DNA of 64,000 nt, taken from contig CM064665.1 of assembly GCA_032717465.1 (NCBI GenBank), forward strand, positions 25,679,011-25,743,010, written 5' to 3'. Each line of letters begins with the position of its first letter. Position 1 is the stretch's first letter. The position numbers were made by a program, and so were the translations under genes. The DNA comes from Coenobita brevimanus (Eukaryota; Arthropoda; Malacostraca; Decapoda; Coenobitidae). This document shows positions 11,450 to 22,029 of the stretch, piece after piece. The notes beneath the pieces were generated by a model, which was not told where the DNA came from, made no database searches, and saw only the letters and a list, made by a program, of their open reading frames with translations.

Positions 11450-11960
11450 TCTTTCACTTCAAACCCTTTCCTTCCCCCTTCCTTCCCTGACCTTCCTTCT
11501 CACATTTTCATTTCCCTTCTCGTCCATTCCCGTCCTTTCTTAACCTTCCCTTCCCGTCTTTTCTTTTACCCTTTCTTCCTCTTCCCTTCCTTTCACTTTC
11601 CCTCTTTTACCTTCCCTTTCCTTCCCTTCCTTCCTGCCTCTTCCTTAGCCTTCTCATTCATTCCCGCTCTTCTGTTTTCTTTCTTTCCCTTTCCATTCCT
11701 TCCATTCCTTTCCCTTCCTTTCTCCTCTTACCTTCCTACATTCCTATTCTTGTTTTTGACAGCCAGAATAGTTACGTTAGTTACATCGTATTGTGTAACA
11801 AACAGTCTCCAAGTACTAATTGGTCTGCTGCCGTTTGCTTTCCTTTGTACTCCTTTGTACTTTCTTCTCTTCCATTCCATTCCATTCCTTTCCCTTCCGT
11901 TCAGTTCCATTCCCTTCCCTTCTCTTTTCTTCTCCTTCCTTCTTCTTCCTTTCCATGAAA
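11450..11960 (+). repeat. Pyrimidine-rich CTTCC-type low-complexity tract
   Basis: About 500 bp of TTCC/TTCCC sequence with few purines lies just upstream of the acceptor at 12021. It is presumably intronic. ORFs read through it are composition artefacts. Confidence 0.8.
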
Positions 11961-12074
11961 AGTCCCACAAAAGGCAGACTGTTACATCGAATTAATAATG
12001 ACTCTCGTTTCTGTCATCCAGGAGCGTTCTCACAGAGGTGGGAGTAAGCTGTGAAAAGAACAGCTGCAGGGATA

Positions 12075-15000
12075 ATGGCGGGACCAAGTGCAATAGGATC
12101 AAGCAAAATGGGATCCACCACAGCGGAAGTTAGCGTGAGTCTTCCTGGCATCACTGACGAAGAAGTACAACGGCTGCGTTTAATTAAGTTGATCACCTCT
12201 GTTGGCCAAAGACTGATGTACAGAGTCTTTGTCTATGGCTGCCCTAACAAGGACCAACAGAAGAATCTTAAGGAGTATTTAGTTCAAGATGTTGGTATGT
12301 CTAATAAAGCTTTCAAGGATGCATTTGATTCTACCAATAGGGAGCAGATAATCTCTAGTCCATCGTGTGAGGCATTTGATGTCACTCTTTTGTTCAAGGC
12401 GATTAAGGTGGCTTGTGATCACAATATAGCAGATAAAGATAGCACTGACTGGCATACACCAGATGACTCAAAACTTGAATATCTGCTCAAGCTGCTAAAG
12501 GATGAGAGGAACGAACTCTTTCACAGACTCCCAAAGCAAAATAAGGCACAGGTACTGCAGAGGATCGAGGAACTAAGGACTTTGTTAGGAAAGATTATTG
12601 AAGCTTATGCAGAGAGATTTAGTATAGATGACACCGCAAGACAACAGCATCTGGATGAACTGCACCTAGAAGTGGACAGGATACGTGACCAGCCACTCAC
12701 CGACGCAGAAATTCACCAGCATAGAGAAGAGTTCTGGCTGGAATATATAAAGAGCAAAATACTGAACATGGGAGTTTCTGACCTAAGGAAGAAATTTAAA
12801 AATTTCGTCACATTCAACCCACTTTCTTTCTTGGATGATTTTGACACACACTTAAGCTTCCAGTCCGTTTTTTCTGAGCTGGTGATTGTACAGGCTAACA
12901 GTTTTACTTGTAACCAAAGCATTGACCACAAGAACATCTTGGAGTTGGCTGGCACAGAACATCAGAGACCATGTCTTGTGTTGATTAAAGGAGCTGCAGG
13001 ATCTGGAAAAAGTACACTAATTCGGTGGCTGATGCTTGAATGGTCGAACTCCAATGCTGCGATCCCTGGGCTAAAGGACTTTGACTTATTAATACATCTT
13101 GAGTGCAGGAGTCGCCATATCAGTTCCTTAAAGGAGCTGCTTAAGTTCCTCATCCTCGAAACCTGCTGTGACCTTGGCGACAATATAATTCCAGGTATCC
13201 TGAACCTGCGGGTACTGTTTCTTCTGGATGGACTGGATGAACTCAACTCATGTTCAGACAAAACAGTTCAGGAAATACTACACCACTGTAAAAGCAGGTT
13301 ACACATGGTATTATGTACGTCAAGACCAGAGAAAACCAGAGAATTCCTCCTGAAAGTGCCGGGTGAATATCAAAAGTTTGTCCTGGAAATCAAGGGTATT
13401 CAGCCAAAGGAGCAAGGTTTATTTGCAGGAAAATACCATGATGAACTGGTACGGCTTGGCAAAAGTACACGAAGTACTGAGGGTCTGGTGCACTATGTGG
13501 AGAAGTCGAGCCATTTCCAGGGAGTCTACAGGTTCCCCATAAACCTGGTGCTTTTAGCATATCTGTGGGCATGCTATCCAAATCTAGTCGATGAAGTAAC
13601 AACGGCCACAGAACTCTATGAGATGCTGTATGGTATGCTAAAAGACAAATTGCTGCAACGCTTAGTAAATCTTGATTCTGCAAGAAACTTTGATATTGAA
13701 GAGATTGAGGAAAAAATTGGTGAATTCGCGAGATGTCTTTCAATGGAGGCTCTGATTTCACTGAGTCGTGATGAAGTGATTTTGGAGTTGCCATCAAAGA
13801 AGAGACTGAGGGCAGTTTTTTCCAAAGATGATGCATTCCAGTTCAAGGATATAGTTTCAACGTATCTTACACTGAGAGTTGTAAGGAAGAAGCATGGGAG
13901 TGAGGAACAGCTTTGTTTTCCTCATAAAGATAATCATGATTACTTTGCTGCCAAAGGATTACTGCTGGCCATCACTGACAAGCACTTCTATCTCTCACTC
14001 AGAAAAGCAGTATCGTCACCCTGTGAGAAGAATTTTCATCTGGACTACGATGAATATTCTACATGTGACAAAGTAATCCAATACATAATGCAAATGTTGA
14101 GCAGAAGTTCACCCAATTTCAGCAAGTATCAGAATGTCTTTAAACATTTAGCTGGACTTCTGCAGTCTGAGGATGTGATGGAACATTTGATACAGGAACT
14201 AGTAGAAGTATTTGGTTTATCAGGTATCAGTAGTCAAGATCAGTGGCTCGACATCCTGGCAGAAGCCAAGTGCAATGACCAAATTAGCTGCTTCATTGCA
14301 AAATCATTCTTCACGAGAGAAAACATATTCAATGTAAAAAGCTCCCGAGTGGCTGGCTTCGCCTCGCTGATGCCTTACCTTAACCCCAGCGGTGTAATTC
14401 TTGACCTGGACAGTAACCCTGAGGATCTGCCTCACTTGACTCATCTACTGGAGCTCATCTCTAAGAAGGACTGTAGGGTTGCACTGCAGGTGTTGCAGCA
14501 TTACCAGAATCCTGAAGAAAATAAAACCACAGACCCCTTGTTACTGTGTCTTCTGCACCAACACGCCCGGTCAGTACCACCACCACAGTTGCCTTGCTTG
14601 TCTTATCTAAGAATCTAGTATTTCAGATTTAACTGAAATTCCAAGTATATTTCATAATTCCACATGAAGTGCACATCTGTAGCTGTACGTGTGTGTGATA
14701 CACTATGCATTATGGCACTATGACAGTAGTACTCAACAAGTTTCACAAACAAAAACGATAATGTTGTAGAATGCGAGAATGGGGAGGTAAAAGCTGTAGT
14801 GAAAGTAGTCATGTTGTGAGTTATGACGTGCTAATGGACAAGCTATACTTTGTGTATTAACAGTAAGGTATCGGTATGGTACAGAATGTAATTTACTTGT
14901 ACAGGTGTCAGGTATACAGCGTGCACGGCCATCTGAGTGGGACTGGTCCAGTGACTGAGCTGAGGCTGGAGGAGCTTTATGTCGTTCTGAGCAGTGACCG

Positions 15001-15376
15001 TCAAGCAGCAGAAGTGACCTCCAACCTGTTGCAGCAGCCTCATAATTTAAAACGTAAGTACTGCACATTTCCTAGTACCTCTATAACACTGCTTAAAGCA
15101 CGTTTACTTTCACAATGCAGTCTAGATTTACAGACTCGGTATTTTGGTTTCTCTGGCCCCTGTCTCATTTGATCTTGAACCCGGTGGACTAAAGACTGAA
15201 GTTGCTCTTTTCTTCCAACCCATCTTCTTCCTTTTGAAGGATAGATAGGGAGCTGAGGGGCGATTGTATAACTGGGCAGTGGAACTGCATGGTTACATCA
15301 GTGCCACCACGTGAAGTCGTCCCTCCCCAGTACCTAGTGACTCAGCATTAATATTATGTAGTGCTTACAACCTTTA

Positions 15377-15442
<66 letters not shown>

Positions 15443-16728
15443 CTAAACATGTTCAAAGCCTACAAAGTTCATCTCACGCAAAAATTGATAGTGATGTTTG
15501 TACCACAAAATATAGGTGATGGCGATACCTTGTGTGAGACAGTGACGCCTGGTGTAAGATAATGGTGCTTGATATAAGGTATTAATAAAACAGTGACTCC
15601 CTGGCTTAGGCTAGTGTTAAGAAAGTGATGTTTATATTCCAAACATGATGTCTGGTGTAAGATAATGGTGACGTGTAAGATAATGATGTCTGGTGTAAAA
15701 TAGTAACGGCAGGCGTCAGACAGTGCTGCCTGCTTTAAGATAGTGTTACAACAGTTGTCCTGGTATAAGATAGTGGTAAATAGTGACGTGTACACCCACA
15801 AACAGAGGTGAGGGTGATGCCTGGTGTCGCCCCACACACCATTACCCCTCTACCACCCGGTCTGTCCGAGAATCGCCTGGACCTCTCCCTCGTAACCCTC
15901 CAGCTGTTAGACTGGGGACGCGACGTAGCCGTGACACTCGCCCGTAACACCAGGTAACACCGTCCGTAACAGCTGTATTGTAGCTGGCACTGGAGTCTCC
16001 GCAGCACCTCTTCCTTAGCTGTTTATTTTTTGACTGGTGCGTCTTAACCCTCTCTAGTAACGTTAGGCATATAATACCTTGATATTCTCTCTAGTAACGT
16101 TAGGCATATTATACCTTGATATTCTCTCTAGTAACGTTAGGCATATTATACCTTGATATTCTCTCTAGTAACGTTAGGCATATTATACCTTGATATTCTC
16201 TTCCATATTTGTAAACATCTCTATAGTTCATTCATTTTTGCTAGGCGGAGGTTTCTGTCATTCTGCAGCTTATCTTCACGTAGTTCAAAGGCAGAAAAAA
16301 AAAGATACTACTGCTCCACACCCTATCTACTGTATATTACTTCTTCGTGACTAGCATCATATTTTACTGATAATCTCGTCATACAGCTCAACATTCAAGA
16401 CGGAGAGATAGCAGGTTAACGCCGAGTGAAAGTTAAAAGAGGAGAGTATCAAGGTAGCTTGCCTCAGCAACGTACACAATTATAAACTGGTAAAAAATGC
16501 TAAATACATCACCCAAGTCTTATACCAATCTGTCTATCTATCTATCTATAAAGAGAGAGAGAGAGCGAGAATTATATTTAGATATATTTTAATATATATA
16601 TATATATAGATAGATAGATAGATAGATAGATATATAAGGATATATATATATATATAGATAGATATATAGATATATAGATAGATAGATAGATATATAGATA
16701 GATATATATGGAAAAAAAGATATATAAA

Positions 16729-16776
<48 letters not shown>

Positions 16777-19700
16777 AAATCGTGTGACCGTTGAAGCATT
16801 GTAACCCCAGGTTCATGGGAAACGTGAGCCCAGTGGACTGCAGCTTGAATCTGTCCTTCTTTGGCAGTCCATCCTCCTCCTCTAGGGGACAGGGAAGGAG
16901 TTGAGGAAAGCTGTAAACCCAGGCAGAGGAGCCGCTAGGTCATATCGGTGCCACAACGTGAAGGCGTACCTTTCCAGCAAGTATAAAGTGATAAGTGCGT
17001 CATCGAACTGAAGCTGACTAACAGCATGTTTCACCTACTTATCCAGTGTGAAGAATACGAGTATGCTCCTGCCTAACCATATCTCACTGTCTTTCAGTCT
17101 GAAGCATGTGATCCTGACCGAATTATCCCACTTTTTATAGTTTCAGGTTTGTACTTCTGCCTGCCTCCTTTACAGTCTGAAGCCTGTGTTCCTGCCTAAT
17201 TACATCCTCCTTTTTTCAGTTTGAAGTCTGTACTCCTGCCCAACTACAGTATATCCCACGTTTTTCAGCCTCAGGTATGTTCTCCTGCCTACGCCCCACT
17301 CTTTCTGTCTGAAGTTTGTGCTTCTCCCTAACTACATCCCAAGTTTTTTTCAGCCTGAAATCTGTGCTCCTGAATATATCCCACGCATTTTCAGCCTTAA
17401 GTCTGTGTTCTTGCCTGCATCCCATTCTTTTTTAGTCTGAAGTATGTACTGCCTAACTGCATGACTCTTCCAGGTTGAAGTATGTGATCCTGCCTAGCTA
17501 CTTACAAGGTGCTGAGGCGGGTCTGAGGTTGGAGGAGAAGTTGAGCGCATCAGAGGTGAGCGTGGACAATTTCCTACCCTTCTCTTACGTGCAGAAGGTG
17601 GAGCAGCTGAGAGATTTGGTCAGCGTATCAGTAAGCGACAGGGACACAGAGCGGATGTTGGAGACGATGGCGTTTGCCTCTCCTCTGAACGTTAACCTCG
17701 ATTTTGCTGGAGATCCCCAGAACCTCTCGTGCCTAAAGCAGCTACTCAGGTTCATCTCTGAAAAGAGTAGCAGCGTGGTGTTCCAGGTGTGGTGGCACTA
17801 CCATTTGATGAAGGACGTGGCCAACACCGACGTTCTGCTTGCCTGTTTCCTAGATGCTCGGTCAGTGCTCTTCCATGCTATGTTTTTTTTTAACAGACTC
17901 TGCTCTCCAGTGTGTTAGGTAGCTTTGAATCATATCAAGGTAGGATAGGTCGGTTATACTCTGCATTGTTTTGTTGCTACATTGTCATGATATGTTACAA
18001 ACTGTGCTGCCCAGTAGATGTAAGATACCTTCAAGTTATAAGAGAACACGTTAAGCTATATTATAGACTGCGCCTTCCAACAGGTGTAAGGTATTCTCGG
18101 AGGTGTGGTTATGGTTATTACATTACCTTATGTTATGTTACAGACTCTGCCTTCCAACCAAAGTTAGGTATTTTCGGGTTGGGTTACGTTATGTCTGTTG
18201 TCATTATCATTCATCATGGCGCGTATATGAAGTACTGGGGGAGTTTCCCATTCAGATAAAAATGAATGCAAGAAAGCGAAAATCTCGTACCGATAATGAG
18301 ATTTGAAACTTATTCGTCTATAATTTGGGATTGTTCGACTCCGTGGCTTTCCTTCTTACGTTACGATATGTTACACTCTGCGCTTTCTGACCAATATCAG
18401 GTGTTTTAACATTAGGTTGGGATACGCCTAGTTGTTACGCTGAGTTTCGTTATGCTATGTTACAGCCTTTGCCCTCGAACAGATGTAAATTGGTGAAGTT
18501 CTCCGGCCTAGTGAGTGCAGAGATGGCGCTCAGACTTCCCACCACACTCAGAGAAGTCCGCCTATCACTGACCACTGACGCCCAGGCCTCCGCTACTCTG
18601 CCCAGTCTCCACTCTCTACCCAACCTCGAGTGTATTGGTTAGTTTTCTTATTATGCTGATTTTACTCTAACCTGGCTTCAAACTAGCATCTCTCCTTGTT
18701 GACTGCAGTGTTGAAACAATAGATTAACACTAGAGTATGATATTAACCGTGAAAAAGAGCTATAGAAAGGATGCAAAAGTGTAGGATGATCATTTTCTGA
18801 CCTCGATCTATTTGAAATAAGCGGCAAAAGGACGAAAATTTGGTCCTAGTGAAAGTAAAAACAAACAAACAAACAAACAGGGCAGTCTTCCCTCTACTCT
18901 TGCTTATGCCTTAAATACAAACGACCCCTCGTGTCTAAACACTCAAGCACATGACTGCTAAGGGGCTTCCATCAAGCAGTTATTATATTTAGCTTAAGAG
19001 TGACTTTTAAAATTGGAGGGGTGAGATATAGCCTTCATTAAACCGTTCACTACGAGACAAATTCTAGACTTCCTGACATACTGCTTGATATCATCACGAC
19101 TACTGCTGTTACAGACATTCACGTCGATAATTCCAGACTTCACCACAACCATTCAAGCTTCACATCGATTCATTCCAGCTTTCACGAAGCCTAATTCCAT
19201 ACTTCACGTTGGGTAATTGCAGACCACCACGTTACTTCATCACCATTGACTCCAGACTTACCTTAACTCACTAAAGACTTCGCATCAATTACTTCTAGAC
19301 TTTATGACGAGTTATACCGTGGTATTTGACTTCACCATTACTAAATCAGTGTTACTTGACTCCTTCACTACGACTAGTACCATGTAACGAGTTCACTGCG
19401 ACTAATTCAACATTGCAGGACTTCACGTGGCTCCCGGAGTGGACCCTGCCTCACTGTGCCCTCTACCCAACATCTCACATAGCAAGGACGGCAACTGCTA
19501 TATCTTTCTGGACATCTCTGGTGTGGGCGCGGGCAGCGAGGAGAGGGCTGGACTGGTTGCTGCAAAACTCCAGCCACCGAGAGGGTATAACAATGGAGAT
19601 TTTCGTCACATCAGCATCAGCACCTCAACGCTCCTACACTTCCTTATGTGTGTCTGTCTGTCCCTCCATGTATTGACACAAATTCCTTTCATTCCCAGTG

Positions 19701-21260
19701 CTATCCCAGTTATTTGTGTCCTTCCAGCACTGTCTAGTACTGAATGGGATTAATAACGCTGTATCTAAACGCTGTCTGTCTGTCTATAGCCAGGCGCCTT
19801 AATCCCTTAGGGGTTGTCCATAAACAAACGGTCTCCATATCGCCCTGTCCCCTGCCATTATGCTGCCCTCCCCCAACTCACACACTCCTCTCTCATATAC
19901 CTCTCCATTCCATCCATCCATCTCATCTTCGGCCTTCCTCTCCCTCTCCTCCCTTCCAACTCTCTCACACACTCTCCTTGTTAGTATCTCACTCTCCATC
20001 CTCTCCACATTGTCAGCTCGAAAGGTCCCTGCTAATTGCTGAATAAAATCGTCAGGAGACAGCGAGAATAAAGCCAATTAGACCTCCTCTTTCTCCATTA
20101 GTCAGAAAATAATCATTTGGCATTAGCAAGAATGACAGCAACCACATCACTCACATGACGTATCATTATTATATTTTCCCTACATTCAGACGATTTTATT
20201 CATCTTACGGGAGACTTTTCAAATTGAAGGGGTTAGATACAGCCTTCATTAAACCGTCCAGCATGTGAGATCTTTCTGAAACTGAATACAACCATCTAAA
20301 TGTAGCAAGAATATACTACACAGAGGGCGTCACCGTGCTGAAAGAGGTTAAAAAGATATTCTTCCCTGCAGGTTCTGGAGCATGTGGTTCCCGTGGGCTG
20401 TTCTGGAAGTCGCTGGGTACATTCGCATAATCGAGGAGCTGGCCCAACGAGACATCAGGGTGAAGGAAGTTGGTATCCCGCTGACATCCGCCACCAAGAG
20501 TCAATACCGGAAACTCAAGTCGCTAGCCAATGTCAGACTCGAAGCTGCTGTTAGACTGTGAGTTTTTCGCAGTAATTTGTTGCGTTTTCTTTATTAGCTC
20601 CTCCCTTCCAATGCTAGCCTTTGCTAGTCTTTCTGCTCTTTCCTCTCATCATTTGATATCGCTAAGCATCTACCACCGAGTCAGTACCAGCAGCACAACT
20701 CACTCGCCAGGGCCAGACGAGAAGCTGTTGTCAGACTGAGTTTTTCGTCCTTCTTTGTACTGTTCCCACCAACACCTTTAATTCCTTCATTTCCTCATTT
20801 CATACCGCTAAACTTCCACCTCCTTGAGTCTGTATCAGAGTTCAACTGGCTTGTCATTGCCAGGCTCGAAGCTACTGTCAGAGTGTGAATTTTCTGGGTG
20901 TATTTGTACAGCTTTCTTCATCAGCTGTCCTTTCCATTCCTGGTCTGTGCACTCTTTCCTTTCCTTATTTCATACTTCTATGCATCCACCACCAAGTCTG
21001 TACCAGCAGCTCAACTCACTTGCCAGTGCCAGACTCAGAGCCACTTTCAGACTGAGTTTTACGCCCTTTTTGTAACTATGTCATTATTAACATCCTCCAT
21101 TGCCTTTTTAGTCAACGTAGTCCTTCCTTTTCTAATTTCCTACCACTAAGCATTGACCACCTAGAGTCAGTACCTGTAGATTAATTTATTCGTCAATGCC
21201 AGACTCAGAGCCACTATCAGACTGATTTTTTCGTCCTTTTTTCAAGCCAAATCATCATAA

Positions 21261-21318
<58 letters not shown>

Positions 21319-21379
21319 TGTAGGATGTGTAACTGTGCTGACTGGAAGAGAAGATAAATCAGAATGACAATAAAAAAAA

Positions 21380-21410
<31 letters not shown>

Positions 21411-21498
21411 GAACAATATGCGTTACACAGCTTACTGACTGAGTCTTCCTGCTCACAGGACCCCCTTCACCGAGTGGGGCATGATCGACGAAGCTTAA
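12075..21498 (+). CDS. HEPN(DZIP3-like)-NACHT-LRR-like NLR receptor, 8 coding exons
   Basis: The predicted protein has 1241 residues. Exons are 12075-14569 (acceptor at 12021; ATG with A at -3 and G at +4), 14905-15053, 15806-15953, 17474-17860, 18483-18637, 19419-19584, 20372-20557 and 21459-21498 (TAA 21496-21498). Donors are GTCAGT, GTAAGT, GTAACA, GTCAGT, GTTAGT, GTATAA and GTGAGT. Residues ~25-195 match the DZIP3-like HEPN fold (FDVTLLF) and include RNELFH (R145, H150), the R-x4-H ribonuclease motif. NACHT motifs are Walker [10 protein letters not shown] (306-314, K312), Walker B LLDGLDE (D385, D388, E389), TSRP (415-418), and [12 protein letters not shown] (615-626), a NACHT-associated helical signature. 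The C-terminal ~480 residues are divergent leucine-rich modules: exons 4-6 repeat the tail of exon 1 plus exons 2-3, and exon 7 repeats the start of exon 4. There is no signal peptide or membrane segment, so it is probably a cytosolic sensor. The ligand is unknown. Exon 2 could alternatively start at 14920. Confidence 0.85.
15155..15340 (+). repeat. Rep-1 dispersed repeat, copy 2 (NLR intron 2)
   Basis: Carries GAACCCGGTGGACT, GATAGGGAGCTGAGG, TTGTATAACTGGGCAG and GTGCCACCACGTGAAG in the Rep-1 order. Confidence 0.75.
15379..15440. repeat. (CA)n microsatellite in NLR intron 2
   Basis: About 31 uninterrupted CA units, shortly after Rep-1 copy 2. Confidence 0.97.
15520..15805 (+). repeat. Degenerate tandem ladder related to the exon 3 start
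   Basis: Units of about 25-45 bp built on GATGYCTGGTGTAAGATA are repeated at least seven times up to the exon 3 acceptor. Exon 3 itself begins with sequence containing GTGATGCCTGGTGT, so the exon edge is a member of the repeat. Decay is strong and unit boundaries are approximate. Confidence 0.65.
16051..16198 (+). repeat. 37-bp tandem repeat, four units
   Basis: Units start at 16051, 16088, 16125 and 16162. The core is TCTCTAGTAACGTTAGGCAT followed by ATTATACCTTGATATTC. The units are nearly identical, so this is a young expansion, in NLR intron 3. Confidence 0.95.
16530..16772. repeat. (GATA)n/(TA)n compound microsatellite
   Basis: Low-complexity CTAT, GAGA, GATA and TA tracts in NLR intron 3, ending where Rep-1 copy 3 begins. 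Confidence 0.95.
16797..16985 (+). repeat. Rep-1 dispersed repeat, copy 3 (NLR intron 3)
   Basis: Shows CCCAGTGGACTGCAG, CCATCCTCCTCC, ACAGGGAAGGAGTTGAGG and GTGCCACAACGTGAAGGCG in order. The (TA)n tract abuts its 5' side. Confidence 0.75.
17030..17473 (+). repeat. Ladder of about ten copies of the exon 4 acceptor and exon start
   Basis: Units of about 38-55 bp each contain a T-rich tract, CAG, and then a variant of CTGAAGTATGTGCTCCTGCC. The final unit is the real acceptor (ends at 17473) plus the first bases of exon 4. Starts fall near 17037, 17093, 17145, 17170, 17213, 17262, 17303, 17345, 17388 and 17431. Nearly all keep a pyrimidine tract and AG, so they look like potential or decoy 3' splice sites. 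Confidence 0.85.
17890..18482 (+). repeat. Ladder of exon 5 acceptor copies
   Basis: Variants of ATGTTACAGACTCTGCCTTC followed by CAACAGGTGTAAGGTATT occur near 17892, 17988, 18060, 18133 and 18365. The real acceptor (GTTACAGCCTTTGCCCTCG, AG at 18481-18482) is the last unit. Spacing is about 70-100 bp, with an unrelated gap at about 18200-18350. Confidence 0.75.
19005..19075 (+). repeat. Small dispersed repeat 'B'
   Basis: Core AAATTGGAGGGGTGAGATA then GCCTTCATTAAACCGTTCAC. Related copies lie at 3715-3790, 20212-20295 and, inverted, near 3500-3540 and 23055-23090. Family unknown. Confidence 0.6.
19040..19418 (+). repeat. Ladder of exon 6 acceptor copies
   Basis: Short degenerate units around AATTCCAGACTTCACG recur about ten times at spacings of roughly 25-45 bp. 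The true junction is the last one: TTCAACATTGCAG at 19406-19418, then exon 6 beginning GACTTCACGTGG. Confidence 0.7.
19780..20045 (-). mobile_element. 3' fragment of RTE-like LINE in NLR intron 6
   Basis: On the minus strand this is the C-terminal tail and 3' UTR of the LINE A family; compare 55390-55640 (minus) and 27345-27665 (plus). Shared marks are VERMES-type sequence at the protein end, a GGCCACC-like 3' UTR block, and a terminal GATA-type tail (CTATCTATAG on plus). Confidence 0.7.
20212..20295 (+). repeat. Small dispersed repeat 'B'
   Basis: Carries AAATTGAAGGGGTTAGATA then CAGCCTTCATTAAACCGTCC, matching the copy at 19005-19075. Confidence 0.6.
20485..21245 (+). repeat. Ladder of exon 7 end and donor copies, about 150-180-bp period
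   Basis: The real exon 7 end (AATGTCAGACTCGAAGCTGC, donor GTGAGT at 20558) is followed by four degraded copies of the same exon end and splice junction. Their junction equivalents lie near 20737, 20884, 21051 and 21231. Each copy includes a GAGTCAGTACCAGCAGC-like string, then AGACTCAGAGCCAC and TCAGACTGAGTTTT. The copies mostly lose the GT of the donor. This is the opposite geometry to the acceptor ladders. Confidence 0.85.
21264..21407. repeat. Two (CA)n microsatellites in NLR intron 7
   Basis: CA tracts at about 21264-21315 and 21381-21407. A (GA)n tract follows the stop codon at 21541-21567. Confidence 0.95.
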
Positions 21499-21704
21499 GG
21501 CAACACTGATGAAGACTGGTGAGAAGAACTGCAAGTTCAACAGAGAGAGAGAGAGAGAGAGAGAGAGGGGCCACAGGCTGAGGGTAAAACGCTTGTTGAT
21601 AATGACAGGGATGTTGTTATGAAATATCTATGAAATTCAGTACAACAGTAATGAATTTCCCATTGTGTTGTGGATACAGCCACAGTCCATATACATGATT
21701 CCAG

Positions 21705-21895
21705 GGGTGCCGAAGAGGAACGCCTTCATGTGGTGGCACCGATATAACCGCGTGTGGCTGCACTGCCCAGTTATACACATGTCCTTCAACCTCCCTCCCC
21801 ATCCCCTGTATTGAGGGTGGGGAGGCTGGTGTACTGCAGGAGAACGGTAACTTCAGCATGCGGGTCAATGGGTTCACGTCTAGATGAGCCTGGGA
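21705..21895 (-). repeat. Rep-1 dispersed repeat, copy 4
   Basis: Minus orientation: GGAACGCCTTCATGTGGTGG at one end and GGGTTCACGTCTAGATGAGC at the other, with CTGCAGGAGAACGGTAAC between. A CAACAACAACAG stretch adjoins it. Confidence 0.8.
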
Positions 21896-22029
21896 TCGAA
21901 CAACAACAACAGATTCCTGGGTTTTTAATTATATCAAGGGTCTTAGTCAGTTCTCAGGAAAATGCCTACTGGTAGTTACTGTTGTAGAAATAGTCATGTT
22001 TTTTCGTAATTGTTCACATGCAATCGTTC

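Larger units (their letters stand above)
8896..12021. other. Upstream region of the NLR gene; no gene recognised
   Basis: The region holds microsatellites, a pyrimidine-rich tract and a possible promoter (9095-9125). The NLR coding exon is preceded by a strong acceptor (TTTCTGTCATCCAG ending at 12021), so at least one 5' untranslated exon should lie here or further upstream. I could not choose it from sequence alone. The short ORFs at 9929-10237 and 10171-10371 match no family I know. Confidence 0.5.

Noticed and set aside
11420..11995. Long plus-strand ORF of about 190 codons
   Set aside because: Made of Ser/Phe/Pro/Leu from a TTCC-rich tract; pyrimidine-rich intron sequence explains it.
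17030..17473. CRISPR-like array of short repeats
   Set aside because: The units are adjacent and degenerate, lack constant repeat and unique spacer alternation, and sit in a eukaryotic intron. The 37-bp repeat at 16051-16198 is likewise a plain tandem repeat.
18605..18631. Exon 5 donor at 18632 (GTATTG)
   Set aside because: Joining 18631 to 19419 would create a TGA. The GTTAGT donor at 18638 keeps the frame and fits the phase.
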